From NCBI RefSeq assembly GCF_005280295.1, contig NZ_CP040020.1:1240001-1304000 (forward strand): 64,000 nucleotides of DNA, given 5' to 3'. The notes under the pieces were generated by a model. It was given only the letters and a program-made list of their open reading frames with translations. It ran no database searches and was not told the origin of the DNA. A program made the position numbers and the translations under genes. Shown one piece after another: positions 19,530 through 27,959 of this stretch (the first letter of the stretch is position 1; the number at the start of each line of letters is the position of its first letter). The DNA comes from Brevibacterium sp. CS2 (GTDB lineage: Bacteria > Actinomycetota > Actinomycetes > Actinomycetales > Brevibacteriaceae).

Positions 19530-20714
19530 TCAGCGGCCGAACAGCTTGCGGAAGAAGCCCTTCTTGCGCGGCTCCGCGTCCTCGGCCGGGGTATCCGCGG
19601 GACGATCCGCGGTCGGTTCTGGAGCGGGGCGGGGTGCGCTGTCGGCCGGTTCCGGAGCGGGTTCCGGTGCGGAGGGCTCGACCGGGGCCGGGCGCGGTTC
19701 CGGCTGCGGCTCCGGGGCGGGCGCCTCGGCGGCGGTGGACGGCTCGGGCGCCGGGGCGGTCTCCGCAGCCGGGGATTCCGGAGCGGGCGCGGTGTCCTCG
19801 GCCGGCTGCTGGACGTCCGGTGCCGGTTCGACGGGTTCGGGCGCGGTGGGTGCCGGAGCGGGTTCGACCGGTTCGGGTGCGGCCGGTGCTTCGGCAGATT
19901 CCTCGACAGGGGACTCGACCGGGGCGGAGGTCTCGGCCGGCGCCTCGGCCGGGGACGGGACGGTCTCTTCGGTGGGCGCGCCGGGCTCCCCGGGGGCGGC
20001 GGACCGTGCGGCGGCGAACTCCTCGGCGGCCTGGCCCTCGAGCGGGGAGTGGACCTGGCAGTTGGTGATGCGGCGCTGCTCGTCGACGGTGACGTCGGCC
20101 CAGCCGTCGGCGGCGAGGACCCGCAGGGTGCCGTCCGGACACATGACGAGCGGGAATCCGCGGTGCTCCGCATAGGCCTGGAGGGCTTCGACATGGTCGG
20201 TCACCGTGGTCTCGGTGAGGCCCTGGGCCATCGACCGGACGAGGGACTTGATGGCCGGTGCGTCGAGCGCGAGCTCGGGTGATTCGACGAGCATCCACAC
20301 GACGGTGCCCCCGCCTGCGGCCGCTGGGTAGTGCGCCCAGATGCCGGTGAGCTCCTTGGCGGCGAGGACGAGCCGCAGCGGCAGCTCGTCGTCGGAGTCG
20401 AACTCGTCGGTGGTGAGCTCGCCGATGCCCCGCGCGGCGCCGAGCCTGCGGACCTCGTGCGAGCGCGCGACGACGGGCTCGGGGAACTCGTTGACGTTGT
20501 CCCAGCCCCAGTGCCAGGTGCGCGGGGAATCCGCCTCGGTGCCGATGAGGTGCGCGGTGAGCGTGAGCGGGTGCTCGCCGGTGAACGCCAGCCGCGGGTT
20601 CTCGGAGAAGTCGACCTCCCACTCGGCGTCGGCGATCCGCAGGCCGAATCGCGTCTGCATCTCGGTGGAGAAGAAGATGGCCCGGTTGACGAGGCTCTGC
20701 AGAGAATCGCTCAT
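19530..20714 (-). CDS. DUF6882-like protein with Pro/Ala/Glu stalk and basic tip
   Basis: 394 residues in three parts. Residues 1-235 are a folded domain with WHWGWDNVNEFPE, resembling the actinobacterial DUF6882 group (family name from memory, moderate certainty). Residues about 236-380 are almost only Ala, Pro and Glu. The last 11 residues are the basic, aromatic KKGFFRKLFGR, a likely membrane- or nucleic-acid-binding tip. There is no signal peptide. TACCCT lies six bases before the ATG, so it is probably leaderless. Role unknown. Confidence 0.72.
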   Translation of the reverse strand: MSDSLQSLVNRAIFFSTEMQTRFGLRIADAEWEVDFSENPRLAFTGEHPLTLTAHLIGTEADSPRTWHWGWDNVNEFPEPVVARSHEVRRLGAARGIGELTTDEFDSDDELPLRLVLAAKELTGIWAHYPAAAGGGTVVWMLVESPELALDAPAIKSLVRSMAQGLTETTVTDHVEALQAYAEHRGFPLVMCPDGTLRVLAADGWADVTVDEQRRITNCQVHSPLEGQAAEEFAAARSAAPGEPGAPTEETVPSPAEAPAETSAPVESPVEESAEAPAAPEPVEPAPAPTAPEPVEPAPDVQQPAEDTAPAPESPAAETAPAPEPSTAAEAPAPEPQPEPRPAPVEPSAPEPAPEPADSAPRPAPEPTADRPADTPAEDAEPRKKGFFRKLFGR

Positions 20715-20791
20715 GATCTCAGGGTACTGGACTCACCGGGGCGGAGCTCGGCACCCGGAGTCCCGCGTCCGGGCACGGCCCGGGCCCGGGT

Positions 20792-21910
20792 TCAGGCGTT
20801 GACGAGGGTGCGGATGACCGAGGTGAAGAAGCCCTGGCCGTCCACCCCGCTGCGCAGACCGTCCGCGGTGTCCGGCCCGAAGCCGGGTTCCACGGCGTGC
20901 TCGGGGTGGGGCATGAGGCCGACGACGTTGCCGCGCTCGTTGGTGATCCCGGCGATGTCGCGGCGCGAGCCGTTCGGGTTGCTGCCCACGTAGCGGACCA
21001 CCACGCGGCCGGTCCCCTCGAGCTCGTCGAGCACGGGCTCGGAGGCCATGAAGCCGCCCTCGCCGTTCTTCAGCGGGATGATGATCTCCTGGCCCTCGGT
21101 GAAGCTGTTCGTCCACGCGGTGCCGGCGTTCTCCACCCGGAGCACCTGGTCGCGGCAGATGAACTGCTGGGTGTCGTTGCGGACGAGCGCACCGGGCAGC
21201 AGGTGGGCCTCGCACAGCACCTGGAACCCGTTGCAGATGCCGAGCACCGGCATCCCGCCGTGCGCGGCGTCGATGACGGCGTCCATGATCGGGGCGAAGC
21301 GGGCGATCGCCCCGCAGCGCAGGTAGTCGCCGTAGGAGAAGCCGCCGGGCAGGATCACGGCGTCGACGTCGGAGAGCGAGGTGTCGGCGTGCCACAGGGG
21401 CACGGCACGAGCACCGGACAGGGTGACGGCGCGGGCGGCGTCGCGGTCGTCGAGCGTGCCGGGGAACGTCACCACGCCCACGCGAGCGCCCTCGGCGCCG
21501 GGCAGCGTCGTGGTGGACTCGGCGGCACCGATGAGGGGTCCGCCGGCGGTGTACCGGCTGCGGTCGCCGCTCACCGGGCACCGGCCGGATCGTCGTTCGC
21601 CTCCGCGACGGAGTCCGAGGCGGCGCCCACCAGGGGTGCCCGGGTGGGCGGGCTCCGGGGCGTCAGGTGCCGCTTCGACTGCGACGACGTCTTCGATCAC
21701 CGGGTTGGACAGCAGCGTCGAGGCGGCCTCGCGGGCCTGCGCGAGGATCTCCTCGGTGACCTCGCCGTCGACCGTGAGCTCGAACCGCTTGCCCTGGCGC
21801 ACATCGGTGAAGGCGGTGAGCCCCAAGCGGTCGAGGCCCGAGCCGATCGCCTTGCCCTGGGGGTCGAGGATCTCCGGCTTCGGCATGACTTCGACGACGA
21901 CACGTCCCAT
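20792..21910 (-). CDS. purQ: Apparent PurS-PurQ fusion (FGAM synthase small and glutaminase subunits)
   Basis: One open frame of 372 residues. Residues 1-82 are a complete PurS. Residues about 144-372 are PurQ, the glutaminase that feeds ammonia to PurL, with Cys226 in GICNGFQV and His335/Glu337 in MPHPEHAV. Residues 83-143 form an Arg/Gly/Pro-rich linker. No stop separates the two. PurQ may still start separately at an in-frame GTG (near 21574 or 21481), because the linker looks unconstrained. RBS AAGGAG precedes the ATG at 21910. purL lies 6 kb away on the same strand. Confidence 0.85.
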   Translation of the reverse strand: MGRVVVEVMPKPEILDPQGKAIGSGLDRLGLTAFTDVRQGKRFELTVDGEVTEEILAQAREAASTLLSNPVIEDVVAVEAAPDAPEPAHPGTPGGRRLGLRRGGERRSGRCPVSGDRSRYTAGGPLIGAAESTTTLPGAEGARVGVVTFPGTLDDRDAARAVTLSGARAVPLWHADTSLSDVDAVILPGGFSYGDYLRCGAIARFAPIMDAVIDAAHGGMPVLGICNGFQVLCEAHLLPGALVRNDTQQFICRDQVLRVENAGTAWTNSFTEGQEIIIPLKNGEGGFMASEPVLDELEGTGRVVVRYVGSNPNGSRRDIAGITNERGNVVGLMPHPEHAVEPGFGPDTADGLRSGVDGQGFFTSVIRTLVNA

Positions 21911-22015
21911 GGTGCTCCTTGAATCTCGCAGGTGCGGCGGACCGCTGGATGGCGCGCCCCGATCGCGCGCCGAACACCTGCGAGTCTACCAACGCCGAGG
22001 ATCGTCGGGAGCGCG

Positions 22016-22039
22016 GTGTCCGGCACCGGTGCCGGACAC
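22016..22039. repeat. Perfect 24-bp palindrome in a divergent intergenic region
   Basis: GTGTCCGGCACCGGTGCCGGACAC is identical to its reverse complement. It lies 106 bp upstream of purSQ and 97 bp upstream of the lipoprotein gene. It could be an operator or a cruciform; no regulator is encoded next to it. Confidence 0.8.
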
Positions 22040-22135
22040 AACCCGTTCCGATCTCGGAGCCTGCCGCAGGAGCATCCGATACAGTCGAGACAGCAGACAG
22101 CCCGATGATGTCGAACCCGAGGAGAAGACGACAGG

Positions 22136-22876
22136 ATGCGGAGAATCGTAAGGTGCGGCGCAGCCGTTGCGGCACTGTCCTTGGCGCTCGTCGGATGCTC
22201 CGCCGGGGGTCCCGACGGGACCGAACCGAACGACCCGGGCACATCGGCAGAGGAGACCGCGATGACCACACCTGGTGCCGATTCCGGTGGCGGCGCCCAC
22301 CAGTTCGGGTCGACGAGCGACCTGCTCGCGGCAGCGAACGGATTCACCTTCAACGAGTTCGATGACTTCACCTTCGCCGAATCCACGCTCGGATTCGCCC
22401 AGTTCGGAAGTCAGGAACAGCGTCCGGAGATCGAGCCGGAATCGTGTGCAGCATTCTTCGACGATGCGCTGAGCTCGCTCGACGGCACCGAGGCGCCGAC
22501 CGTCGCTGGTCTCAGCGCCAAAGGCGGAATGCGCGTCGATATCTCGAGCCATGCTGCGGGCTCCGATGCGGAGTCCCATGAATCGATGTTCTCCGGCATG
22601 GTCGCGGAATGTCCTGAGATGCGCCTTCTGCACGATGGCGAGCCTGTCTCCGAATCCACCATCGAAGGATTCGACGTCGAGGTCGACGGTGCCGACAGCG
22701 CCGTCGGTATCCACAGCACGATGACGCAGGCCGCCTCGTCGGAAGAGGGCGAGGTGTCGCAGGTCGTCGTACGCAGCGGCACACTGGTGGTCACCGCCGC
22801 AGCGACCGGGGGCGCCGACACACGGGAGCGGGCGCGAGAACTCGCCGGCGCCGTCCTCACCTACCTCGAGCAGTGA
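22136..22876 (+). CDS. Secreted lipoprotein of unknown function
   Basis: 246 residues. A lipoprotein signal peptide with lipobox LVGC ends at Cys21. An acidic Gly/Ser/Thr linker and a roughly 180-residue domain follow, with two cysteines (ESCAAFF; VAECPEM) that could form a disulfide. It resembles small actinobacterial lipoproteins that bind ligands or serve as sensors, but no family is recognised. RBS GAGGAGAAG lies upstream. A strong hairpin follows the stop. Confidence 0.8.
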   Translation: MRRIVRCGAAVAALSLALVGCSAGGPDGTEPNDPGTSAEETAMTTPGADSGGGAHQFGSTSDLLAAANGFTFNEFDDFTFAESTLGFAQFGSQEQRPEIEPESCAAFFDDALSSLDGTEAPTVAGLSAKGGMRVDISSHAAGSDAESHESMFSGMVAECPEMRLLHDGEPVSESTIEGFDVEVDGADSAVGIHSTMTQAASSEEGEVSQVVVRSGTLVVTAAATGGADTRERARELAGAVLTYLEQ

Positions 22877-22899
22877 CCGCGGTGTCGGGCACCCTGGAG

Positions 22900-22941
22900 C
22901 GGCCGATACCAGGACGCGCAGCTGCGCGACCGTATCGGCCG
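22900..22941 (+). terminator. Nested hairpin after the lipoprotein gene
   Basis: Outer arms CGGCCGATAC (22900-22909) and GTATCGGCCG (22932-22941) enclose the palindrome CGCGCAGCTGCGCG (22915-22928). It lies 24 bp after the stop codon. Confidence 0.72.
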
Positions 22942-22942
22942 T

Positions 22943-22972
22943 GTCAGCCGGGTCAGCCGGGTCAGCCGGGTC
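22943..22972 (+). repeat. Short tandem repeat, three 9-bp units
   Basis: GTCAGCCGG occurs three times in a row, followed by GTC, in non-coding DNA between the terminator and the next gene. Confidence 0.85.
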
Positions 22973-23011
22973 GTCCGCACCCGCTCGTGCTTTGGCGGAG
23001 GTGAGATCCCC

Positions 23012-23413
23012 GTGCCCACTGCGAAGCGATCAGCGAAGGACGGCGACCTCTCCGCCTTCTCCGCCGAGTACGACGGGAACGCGACGTCCGAGCTGCTCGT
23101 CGAAGCGCTCGGCAATCGCGATGCGGAGGCGCGGTGGGAGATCTCCCGCCGGCTCCTCGACGACGGGGCGGACGCCTCCCCGGTCGGCTACGGGCAGTCG
23201 ACGCTCTCGATCCTGCTGGGTGCCCACCGCTGGCTCGGAGCACACGACGGCGAGCTGGCGCAGCGCCTCGTCGATGCCGGGGCGAGCGTGAACTACCGCG
23301 AGCGGCGCGGCCGGCTCGCCATCCACCTGGCCGCCCTGACGCGGGCCGCCGCGGACGAGGACAGGCGACAGCTCTATGAGGCGTTCCTCGCCGCGCACCC
23401 GGCCTCACCGTGA
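23012..23413 (+). CDS. Small ankyrin-repeat-like protein
   Basis: 133 residues starting at GTG with a near-perfect ribosome site, GGAGGTGA (22997-23004). The segments RRLLDDGADAS and RLVDAGASVNYRERRGRLAIHLAAL have the ankyrin helix-turn-helix pattern, with about three degenerate repeats. No signal peptide or membrane segment is seen. It is likely a cytosolic protein-binding module with unknown partner. It converges on the phosphatase gene. Confidence 0.72.
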   Translation: MPTAKRSAKDGDLSAFSAEYDGNATSELLVEALGNRDAEARWEISRRLLDDGADASPVGYGQSTLSILLGAHRWLGAHDGELAQRLVDAGASVNYRERRGRLAIHLAALTRAAADEDRRQLYEAFLAAHPASP

Positions 23414-23490
23414 TCCCGCGCGGTGCGCCGTGCCCACCGACCGCCTGAACCCGCCGGCAGCATAAGAACCTCCGACGCCGAGCTGCTGTG

Positions 23491-23988
23491 TCACCCCAGC
23501 CCGAGCACCGTCCGCAGCGCGGTCTCGATCTCCGCCGCCGCGCGCTCGGCCTCGTCGCGGCCCAGCCGGTAGGGGTCGGCGATGTCGTCGAGGTATCCGC
23601 GGGACGGGACCTCGACGCCCGCGCCCGGCGGGTCCCAGGCCGCGACCGTTCCGGCGGCGGCGAGCTCCGCGTAGGGGCGCAGCACGACGGTCCGGGCGGC
23701 TGCCTCCGGCCAGGTGCCCACGACGAAGTCCCGGTGGGAGCGGGTGAGGCAGACGAGGAGGTCGGCCCCGGCCGCGCGGTCCGCGTCGAGCTGCGTGGAG
23801 GTGAAACCCGCCGTCGAGGCGCCGAGGCGGGTCAGGCACGCCGCCATCGCCGGGTCGATGCCGAGGTCGGCGAGCAGGTGGGTGCCGGTGCTCGTGTACC
23901 GGGTGGAGGGGTCGAGGAGTGCTGCGAGGCGCTCGGCGAAGGGGGAACGGCACGTGTTGCCGGTGCACACGAACATCACCGTTCTCAT
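23491..23988 (-). CDS. Low-molecular-weight protein tyrosine phosphatase
   Basis: 165 residues. The P-loop CTGNTCRS (Cys8 to Arg14) is at the N-terminus, and the general-acid Asp-Pro lies in DDIADPYRLG, as in the family. It might act on phosphotyrosine or phosphoarginine proteins. It follows purC by 19 bp on the same strand, so it is probably co-transcribed with purD-purC. The start is MRTVMFVCTG; a longer in-frame reading into purC is rejected. Confidence 0.9.
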   Translation of the reverse strand: MRTVMFVCTGNTCRSPFAERLAALLDPSTRYTSTGTHLLADLGIDPAMAACLTRLGASTAGFTSTQLDADRAAGADLLVCLTRSHRDFVVGTWPEAAARTVVLRPYAELAAAGTVAAWDPPGAGVEVPSRGYLDDIADPYRLGRDEAERAAAEIETALRTVLGLG

Positions 23989-24007
23989 CGTCGGCTCCCG
24001 GGACCGC

Positions 24008-24910
24008 TCAGAGGGGGAAGGTCTCGCCGGTGATGCGCTCGAAGGCCTCGACATACCGGGCGCGCGTCTTCTCGACGATCTCCGCGGGCAGCTCCGGCGG
24101 GGCATCTCCGGAGTCCTTGTCCCAGCCGGAGGCCTCGGAGGTCAGCCAGTCGCGGACGAACTGCTTGTCGAAGCTCGCCTGCGCGCGGCCGGGCGCGTAG
24201 GCCGCGGCGTCCCAGAAGCGGGAGGAATCCGGGGTGAGGACCTCGTCGGCGAGCAGGATGGTGCCGCCCGGGCCGCGCCCGAATTCGAACTTCGTGTCGG
24301 CGAGGATGATGCCGCGCTCGCGGGCGATCTCCTCCGCGCGGGTGTAGATCCGCAGGGTGACGTCGCGCAGCTCCTCGGCCTCCGCGGCTCCGACGATCTC
24401 CGCGGCCCGGTCGAAGCCGATGTTCTCGTCGTGGTCGCCGATCTGCGCCTTCGTCGCCGGGGTGAAGATCGCCGGTTCGAGCTTGTCGGACTCCCCGAGC
24501 CCGGCGGGCAGGCGGACCCCGCACACCGCGCCGGTGCGCCGGTAGTCTGCGAGGCCGGACCCGGTGAGGTAGCCGCGGGCCACGCATTCGATGGGGAACA
24601 TGTCGAGCGGCCGGCACACCATGCCGCGCCCGGCCACCTCGGCCGGCACCTCGGTCGAGGTCACGTGGTTGCCGATGACGTCGGCGAGCTGGTCGAACCA
24701 CCACAGGGTGAGCCCGGTGAGGACGACGCCCTTGTCCGGGATCTCCGAGGCGAGCACGTGGTCGTAGGCGGAGATCCGGTCCGAGGCGACCATGAGGATC
24801 CGATCCGCGCCCTCGAGCGTGCCGACCTCGGCCGGGACGTAGATGTCGCGCACCTTGCCCGAGTACACGTGGGTCCAGTCGGGGATGTCGGGGTGCTCGG
24901 TGTCGATCAT
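24008..24910 (-). CDS. purC: SAICAR synthetase
   Basis: Joins aspartate to CAIR in the eighth purine step. It is a complete 300-residue protein. The N-terminal YSGKVRDIYVP motif, ASDRISAYDHVLA, IECVARGYLTGSG, ADTKFEFG and the DEVLTPDSSRFW motif are all present. It lies between purD (51 bp upstream) and the tyrosine phosphatase, as an operon. Confidence 0.97.
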   Translation of the reverse strand: MIDTEHPDIPDWTHVYSGKVRDIYVPAEVGTLEGADRILMVASDRISAYDHVLASEIPDKGVVLTGLTLWWFDQLADVIGNHVTSTEVPAEVAGRGMVCRPLDMFPIECVARGYLTGSGLADYRRTGAVCGVRLPAGLGESDKLEPAIFTPATKAQIGDHDENIGFDRAAEIVGAAEAEELRDVTLRIYTRAEEIARERGIILADTKFEFGRGPGGTILLADEVLTPDSSRFWDAAAYAPGRAQASFDKQFVRDWLTSEASGWDKDSGDAPPELPAEIVEKTRARYVEAFERITGETFPL

Positions 24911-24961
24911 GGCGTTCCTTCGGGTCGGATGCGGTGCCGGAGTGCGCCGGCGGCGGGGGTA

Positions 24962-26275
24962 TCAGGTGGGGTCGGAGTCCCCGCCGGGTGCGGAACTCCC
25001 GGCCGGGACGGCGACCCCTCCGGCCGCGGCCGCACGCGCGATGTCGGTGCGGTGCTGCTCGCCGTCCCAGGAGATCAGGCCCACGGCCTCGTAGGCGCGT
25101 TCGCGGGCGGCGGTGAGATCCTCCCCGGTGGCGACGACGGAGAGCACGCGCCCGCCGGCGGTGACGACCTCGCCCGCGGGCGAGGTGGCGGTGCCGGCGT
25201 GGAGGACCATGACGCCGGGCAGGGCGGCGGCCTCCTCGAGCCCCGCGATCGGGTCCCCGGTGCGCGGCGCCTCGGGGTAGCCCGCGGCGGCCAGGACCAC
25301 GGTGACCGCGGCCTCGGGGGACCAGGAGAGTGGTCCGAACTCCGCCAGGCGGCCCTCCGCGGCGGCGAGCAGCGCCTGGGCCAGCGGGGTCTCGAGCCGG
25401 GCGAGCACGGACTGGGTCTCCGGGTCGCCGAACCGCACGTTGAACTCGATGACCCGGAGGCCCTTCGGGGTGAGCGCGAGCCCGCAGTAGAGGAGGCCGA
25501 CGAACGGGGCGCCGCGGCGGGCCATCTCGTCGACGACCGGCTGGGCGACGCGCGCGACGATCTCCTCGACCATCCCGGGTGGGGCCCAGGGCAGCGGCGA
25601 GTAGGCGCCCATACCTCCCGTGTTCGGCCCGGCATCGCCGTCGTGGATGCGCTTGAAGTCCTGTGCGGGCTCGAGCGGGACGGCGGTGGTGCCGTCGCAC
25701 AGCACGAACAGGGACACCTCCGGCCCGGTCAGGTGGTCCTCGATGACGACCCGGTCGGACACGCTCAGGCAGGATTCGGCGTGGGCGAGCGCGGCGGCGC
25801 GGTCCTCGGTGACGACGACGCCCTTGCCGGCGGCGAGCCCGTCGGCCTTGACGACGTGCGGGGCGCCGAACCGATCGAGAGCGGCGGCGGCCTCGTCCAC
25901 GGTGGTGGCGGCGACGGCGGCGGCGGTGGGCACCCCGGCGGCCTCCATCACGTCCTTGGCGTAGGCCTTCGAGCCCTCGAGCGCCGCGGCCTCCTGGCCG
26001 GGGCCGAACACCGCGAACGAGGCGGCGCGCAGCGCATCGGCCACTCCGGCGACGAGCGGGGCCTCGGGACCGACGACGACGAGGTCGACGTCGAGCTCCT
26101 CGGCGAGCGCGACCGCAGCATGCGGGTCGGTGGCGCCGAGCGGCCGGGTCTCGCACAGCAGCCCGATGCCCGGGTTGCCGGGCGCGGCGATGACGGCGTC
26201 GACCTGCGGATCGCGGGACAGCGCGGCGGCCAGGGCGTGTTCGCGGGCACCGGGCCCGATGACGAGAACCTTCAC
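24962..26275 (-). CDS. purD: Phosphoribosylamine-glycine ligase (GAR synthetase)
   Basis: Second step of purine synthesis, ATP-grasp enzyme of 437 residues. The N-terminal VLVIGPGAREHALAAALS, the HVVKADGLAAGKGVVV ATP-grasp strand and the C-terminal NVRFGDPETQSVL catalytic segment are intact. The GTG start at 26275 has TAGTCT six bases upstream on the minus strand, so it is probably leaderless. The last 20 or so residues form a Gly/Pro/Ser-rich tail. It is divergent from the asparaginase gene, with only 74 bp between. Confidence 0.96.
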   Translation of the reverse strand: MKVLVIGPGAREHALAAALSRDPQVDAVIAAPGNPGIGLLCETRPLGATDPHAAVALAEELDVDLVVVGPEAPLVAGVADALRAASFAVFGPGQEAAALEGSKAYAKDVMEAAGVPTAAAVAATTVDEAAAALDRFGAPHVVKADGLAAGKGVVVTEDRAAALAHAESCLSVSDRVVIEDHLTGPEVSLFVLCDGTTAVPLEPAQDFKRIHDGDAGPNTGGMGAYSPLPWAPPGMVEEIVARVAQPVVDEMARRGAPFVGLLYCGLALTPKGLRVIEFNVRFGDPETQSVLARLETPLAQALLAAAEGRLAEFGPLSWSPEAAVTVVLAAAGYPEAPRTGDPIAGLEEAAALPGVMVLHAGTATSPAGEVVTAGGRVLSVVATGEDLTAARERAYEAVGLISWDGEQHRTDIARAAAAGGVAVPAGSSAPGGDSDPT

Positions 26276-26337
26276 GCCCCCAGACTAGTACGGCGGGCTC
26301 CCGAACCGGGCGTCGGACGGCCGGCGGCGCCCGCCGA

Positions 26338-26343
26338 TAGTGT
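26338..26343 (+). promoter_or_regulatory. -10 box of leaderless asparaginase gene
   Basis: TAGTGT lies six bases before the ATG at 26350. On the other strand TAGTCT (26287-26282) is six bases before the purD GTG, so both genes in this 74-bp divergent gap appear leaderless. Confidence 0.6.
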
Positions 26344-26349
26344 GGACCC

Positions 26350-27399
26350 ATGAGCCCACAGAGCACGCACCCCCCGACCTCCGAGACCTTCTCCGCCGCG
26401 GCGGCCGTCGAGCTCGCCGTCATCGAGCGCTCCGGCTTCGTCGAGTCGCGCCACCTCGGCTCCGCCGTCGTCGTCGACCCCGACGGCGCCCCGCTCATCG
26501 AGCTCGGCGCGCCCGCGGAGCCGGTCCTCACCCGCTCGAGCCTCAAGCCCCTCCAGGCGCTCGCCTGCCTGGAGATGGGTGTGCCGCTGGCGGGAGAGTC
26601 CCTCGTGCTCGCCACGGCCTCCCACCGGGCGGAGGAGGGCCATGTCGAGGTCGTCGCCGGGATGCTCGACTCCGTGGGCCTGGGGCCCGAGGACCTGCAG
26701 TGCCCGGCCGTCGCGCCCGCGGACCGCGGCGACCGGATGCGGGTGCGCAAGGACGGCACCCTGGTGTCCCCGCTCCACTTCAACTGCTCGGGCAAGCACG
26801 CGGCGTTCCTCATGGCCCAGCAGCTCGGCGGCCACGACACCGCCGCCTACCTCGACCCGGATTCCGCGGTGCAGCGGCAGGTCGCGGCGACCGTCGCTGA
26901 GTACTGCGGGGGCCCGTCCGACTTCGTCGGGGTCGACGGCTGCGGGGCCCCGGTCCACGCGCTGCCGCTGACCCGGCTGGCGGCCGGGATCGGGCGGCTC
27001 GCCGCCGGCACCACCGAGCACGCGCGCACCCTGCGCGATGCCGTGCTCGCCCACCCGTGGGCCATCGAGGGGCACGGCCGACCGAACTCCGTCGTCGTCG
27101 AGAAGCTCGGCATCCTCGCGAAGTTCGGCGCCGAGGGCGTCATGGTCATGGGCACCCCGGGAGGCCACGCGGTCGCCGTCAAATGCCTCGACGGCTCGAG
27201 CCGGCCGACGACGATGGTCGCCCTCGAGCTCCTCGTCACCGCCGGCGCCCTGCCCGCCGAGCAGGTCGTGCCGGTGCTCGCCGAGCTCGACCACCGGGTG
27301 ACCGGGGGGATCGGCGGCGACGGGGAGCCCGCGGTCGTCGGCGCGCTGCGCTCCTCCTCGGCCGTGCTGACCGCCGCAGAGCAGCTGGGGCGGCGATGA
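26350..27399 (+). CDS. Asparaginase, Rhizobium etli (class 3) type
   Basis: 349 residues; hydrolyses L-asparagine to aspartate and ammonia. It carries the family motifs RSSLKPLQALA (Ser63/Ser64/Lys66), ASHRAEEGHVEVV, and the metal-site residues Cys146 and Lys149 (NCSGKH) and Cys198 (VDGCGAP) expected from the R. etli enzyme. This fold differs from the E. coli AnsA/AnsB type. The 3' end overlaps the next gene by four bases. Confidence 0.88.
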   Translation: MSPQSTHPPTSETFSAAAAVELAVIERSGFVESRHLGSAVVVDPDGAPLIELGAPAEPVLTRSSLKPLQALACLEMGVPLAGESLVLATASHRAEEGHVEVVAGMLDSVGLGPEDLQCPAVAPADRGDRMRVRKDGTLVSPLHFNCSGKHAAFLMAQQLGGHDTAAYLDPDSAVQRQVAATVAEYCGGPSDFVGVDGCGAPVHALPLTRLAAGIGRLAAGTTEHARTLRDAVLAHPWAIEGHGRPNSVVVEKLGILAKFGAEGVMVMGTPGGHAVAVKCLDGSSRPTTMVALELLVTAGALPAEQVVPVLAELDHRVTGGIGGDGEPAVVGALRSSSAVLTAAEQLGRR

Positions 27400-27794
27400 G
27401 CATCCGCCGCCGCATCGACCCGGCCGCCGGGCACGAGGCGCTCGTCGCTTGGGTGCAGGCCCGCCGCACCGGCGCCGCACCCGCCCCGCGCACCACGCTG
27501 GCCACCGCCGTGCGGTTCACGCTCGAGGAGCTCGCCGCGCGCAACGAGGGCAACTCCGTCGAGGTGCGGATCCCGCCCTTCGGCGTCACCCAGTGCATCG
27601 CCGGTCCCCGCCACACCCGCGGCACCCCGCCCAACGTCGTCGAGGCGGACCCCGAGGCCTGGCTCGAGGTCGCGGTGGGGGAGACGGACTTCGCCGCCGC
27701 GCTCGCCGCCGGACGCATGAGCGCCTCGGGCACGCGCGCGGACCTCACCGCGGTGACCCCGCTGTTCGACGCCGCCGAGCTCTTCCCGAGCTGA
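27396..27794 (+). CDS. Bacterial sterol-carrier-like (SCP) family protein
   Basis: 132 residues, coupled to the asparaginase gene (ATGA). The core RTTLATAVRFTLEELAARNEG, SVEVRIPPFG and the C-terminal ASGTRADLT pattern match the actinobacterial SCP-ortholog family, which is usually encoded close to purF/purM, as here. It probably binds a lipid or hydrophobic ligand; none is known. The ATG start fits both the overlap and the family length. Confidence 0.82.
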   Translation: MSIRRRIDPAAGHEALVAWVQARRTGAAPAPRTTLATAVRFTLEELAARNEGNSVEVRIPPFGVTQCIAGPRHTRGTPPNVVEADPEAWLEVAVGETDFAAALAAGRMSASGTRADLTAVTPLFDAAELFPS

Positions 27795-27959
27795 GCGCGG
27801 CTCCTCGCGAGTCGAGCGGGGATCTCCGCGAGCTGAGCGGGAGAGGCCTCCCTCCGAACCGAACCGTGCAGCCAGCCCCCACCCCGCCCCGGCCCGCCCG
27901 CCCGTCCAGCATGCGGCGGGTCGTTGCCCACGCCCCGGGTGCGCGAGGACAATGAGGCC

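Noticed and set aside
22943-22972. Tandem GTCAGCCGG units as a CRISPR or satellite array
   Set aside because: Only three 9-bp units without spacers.
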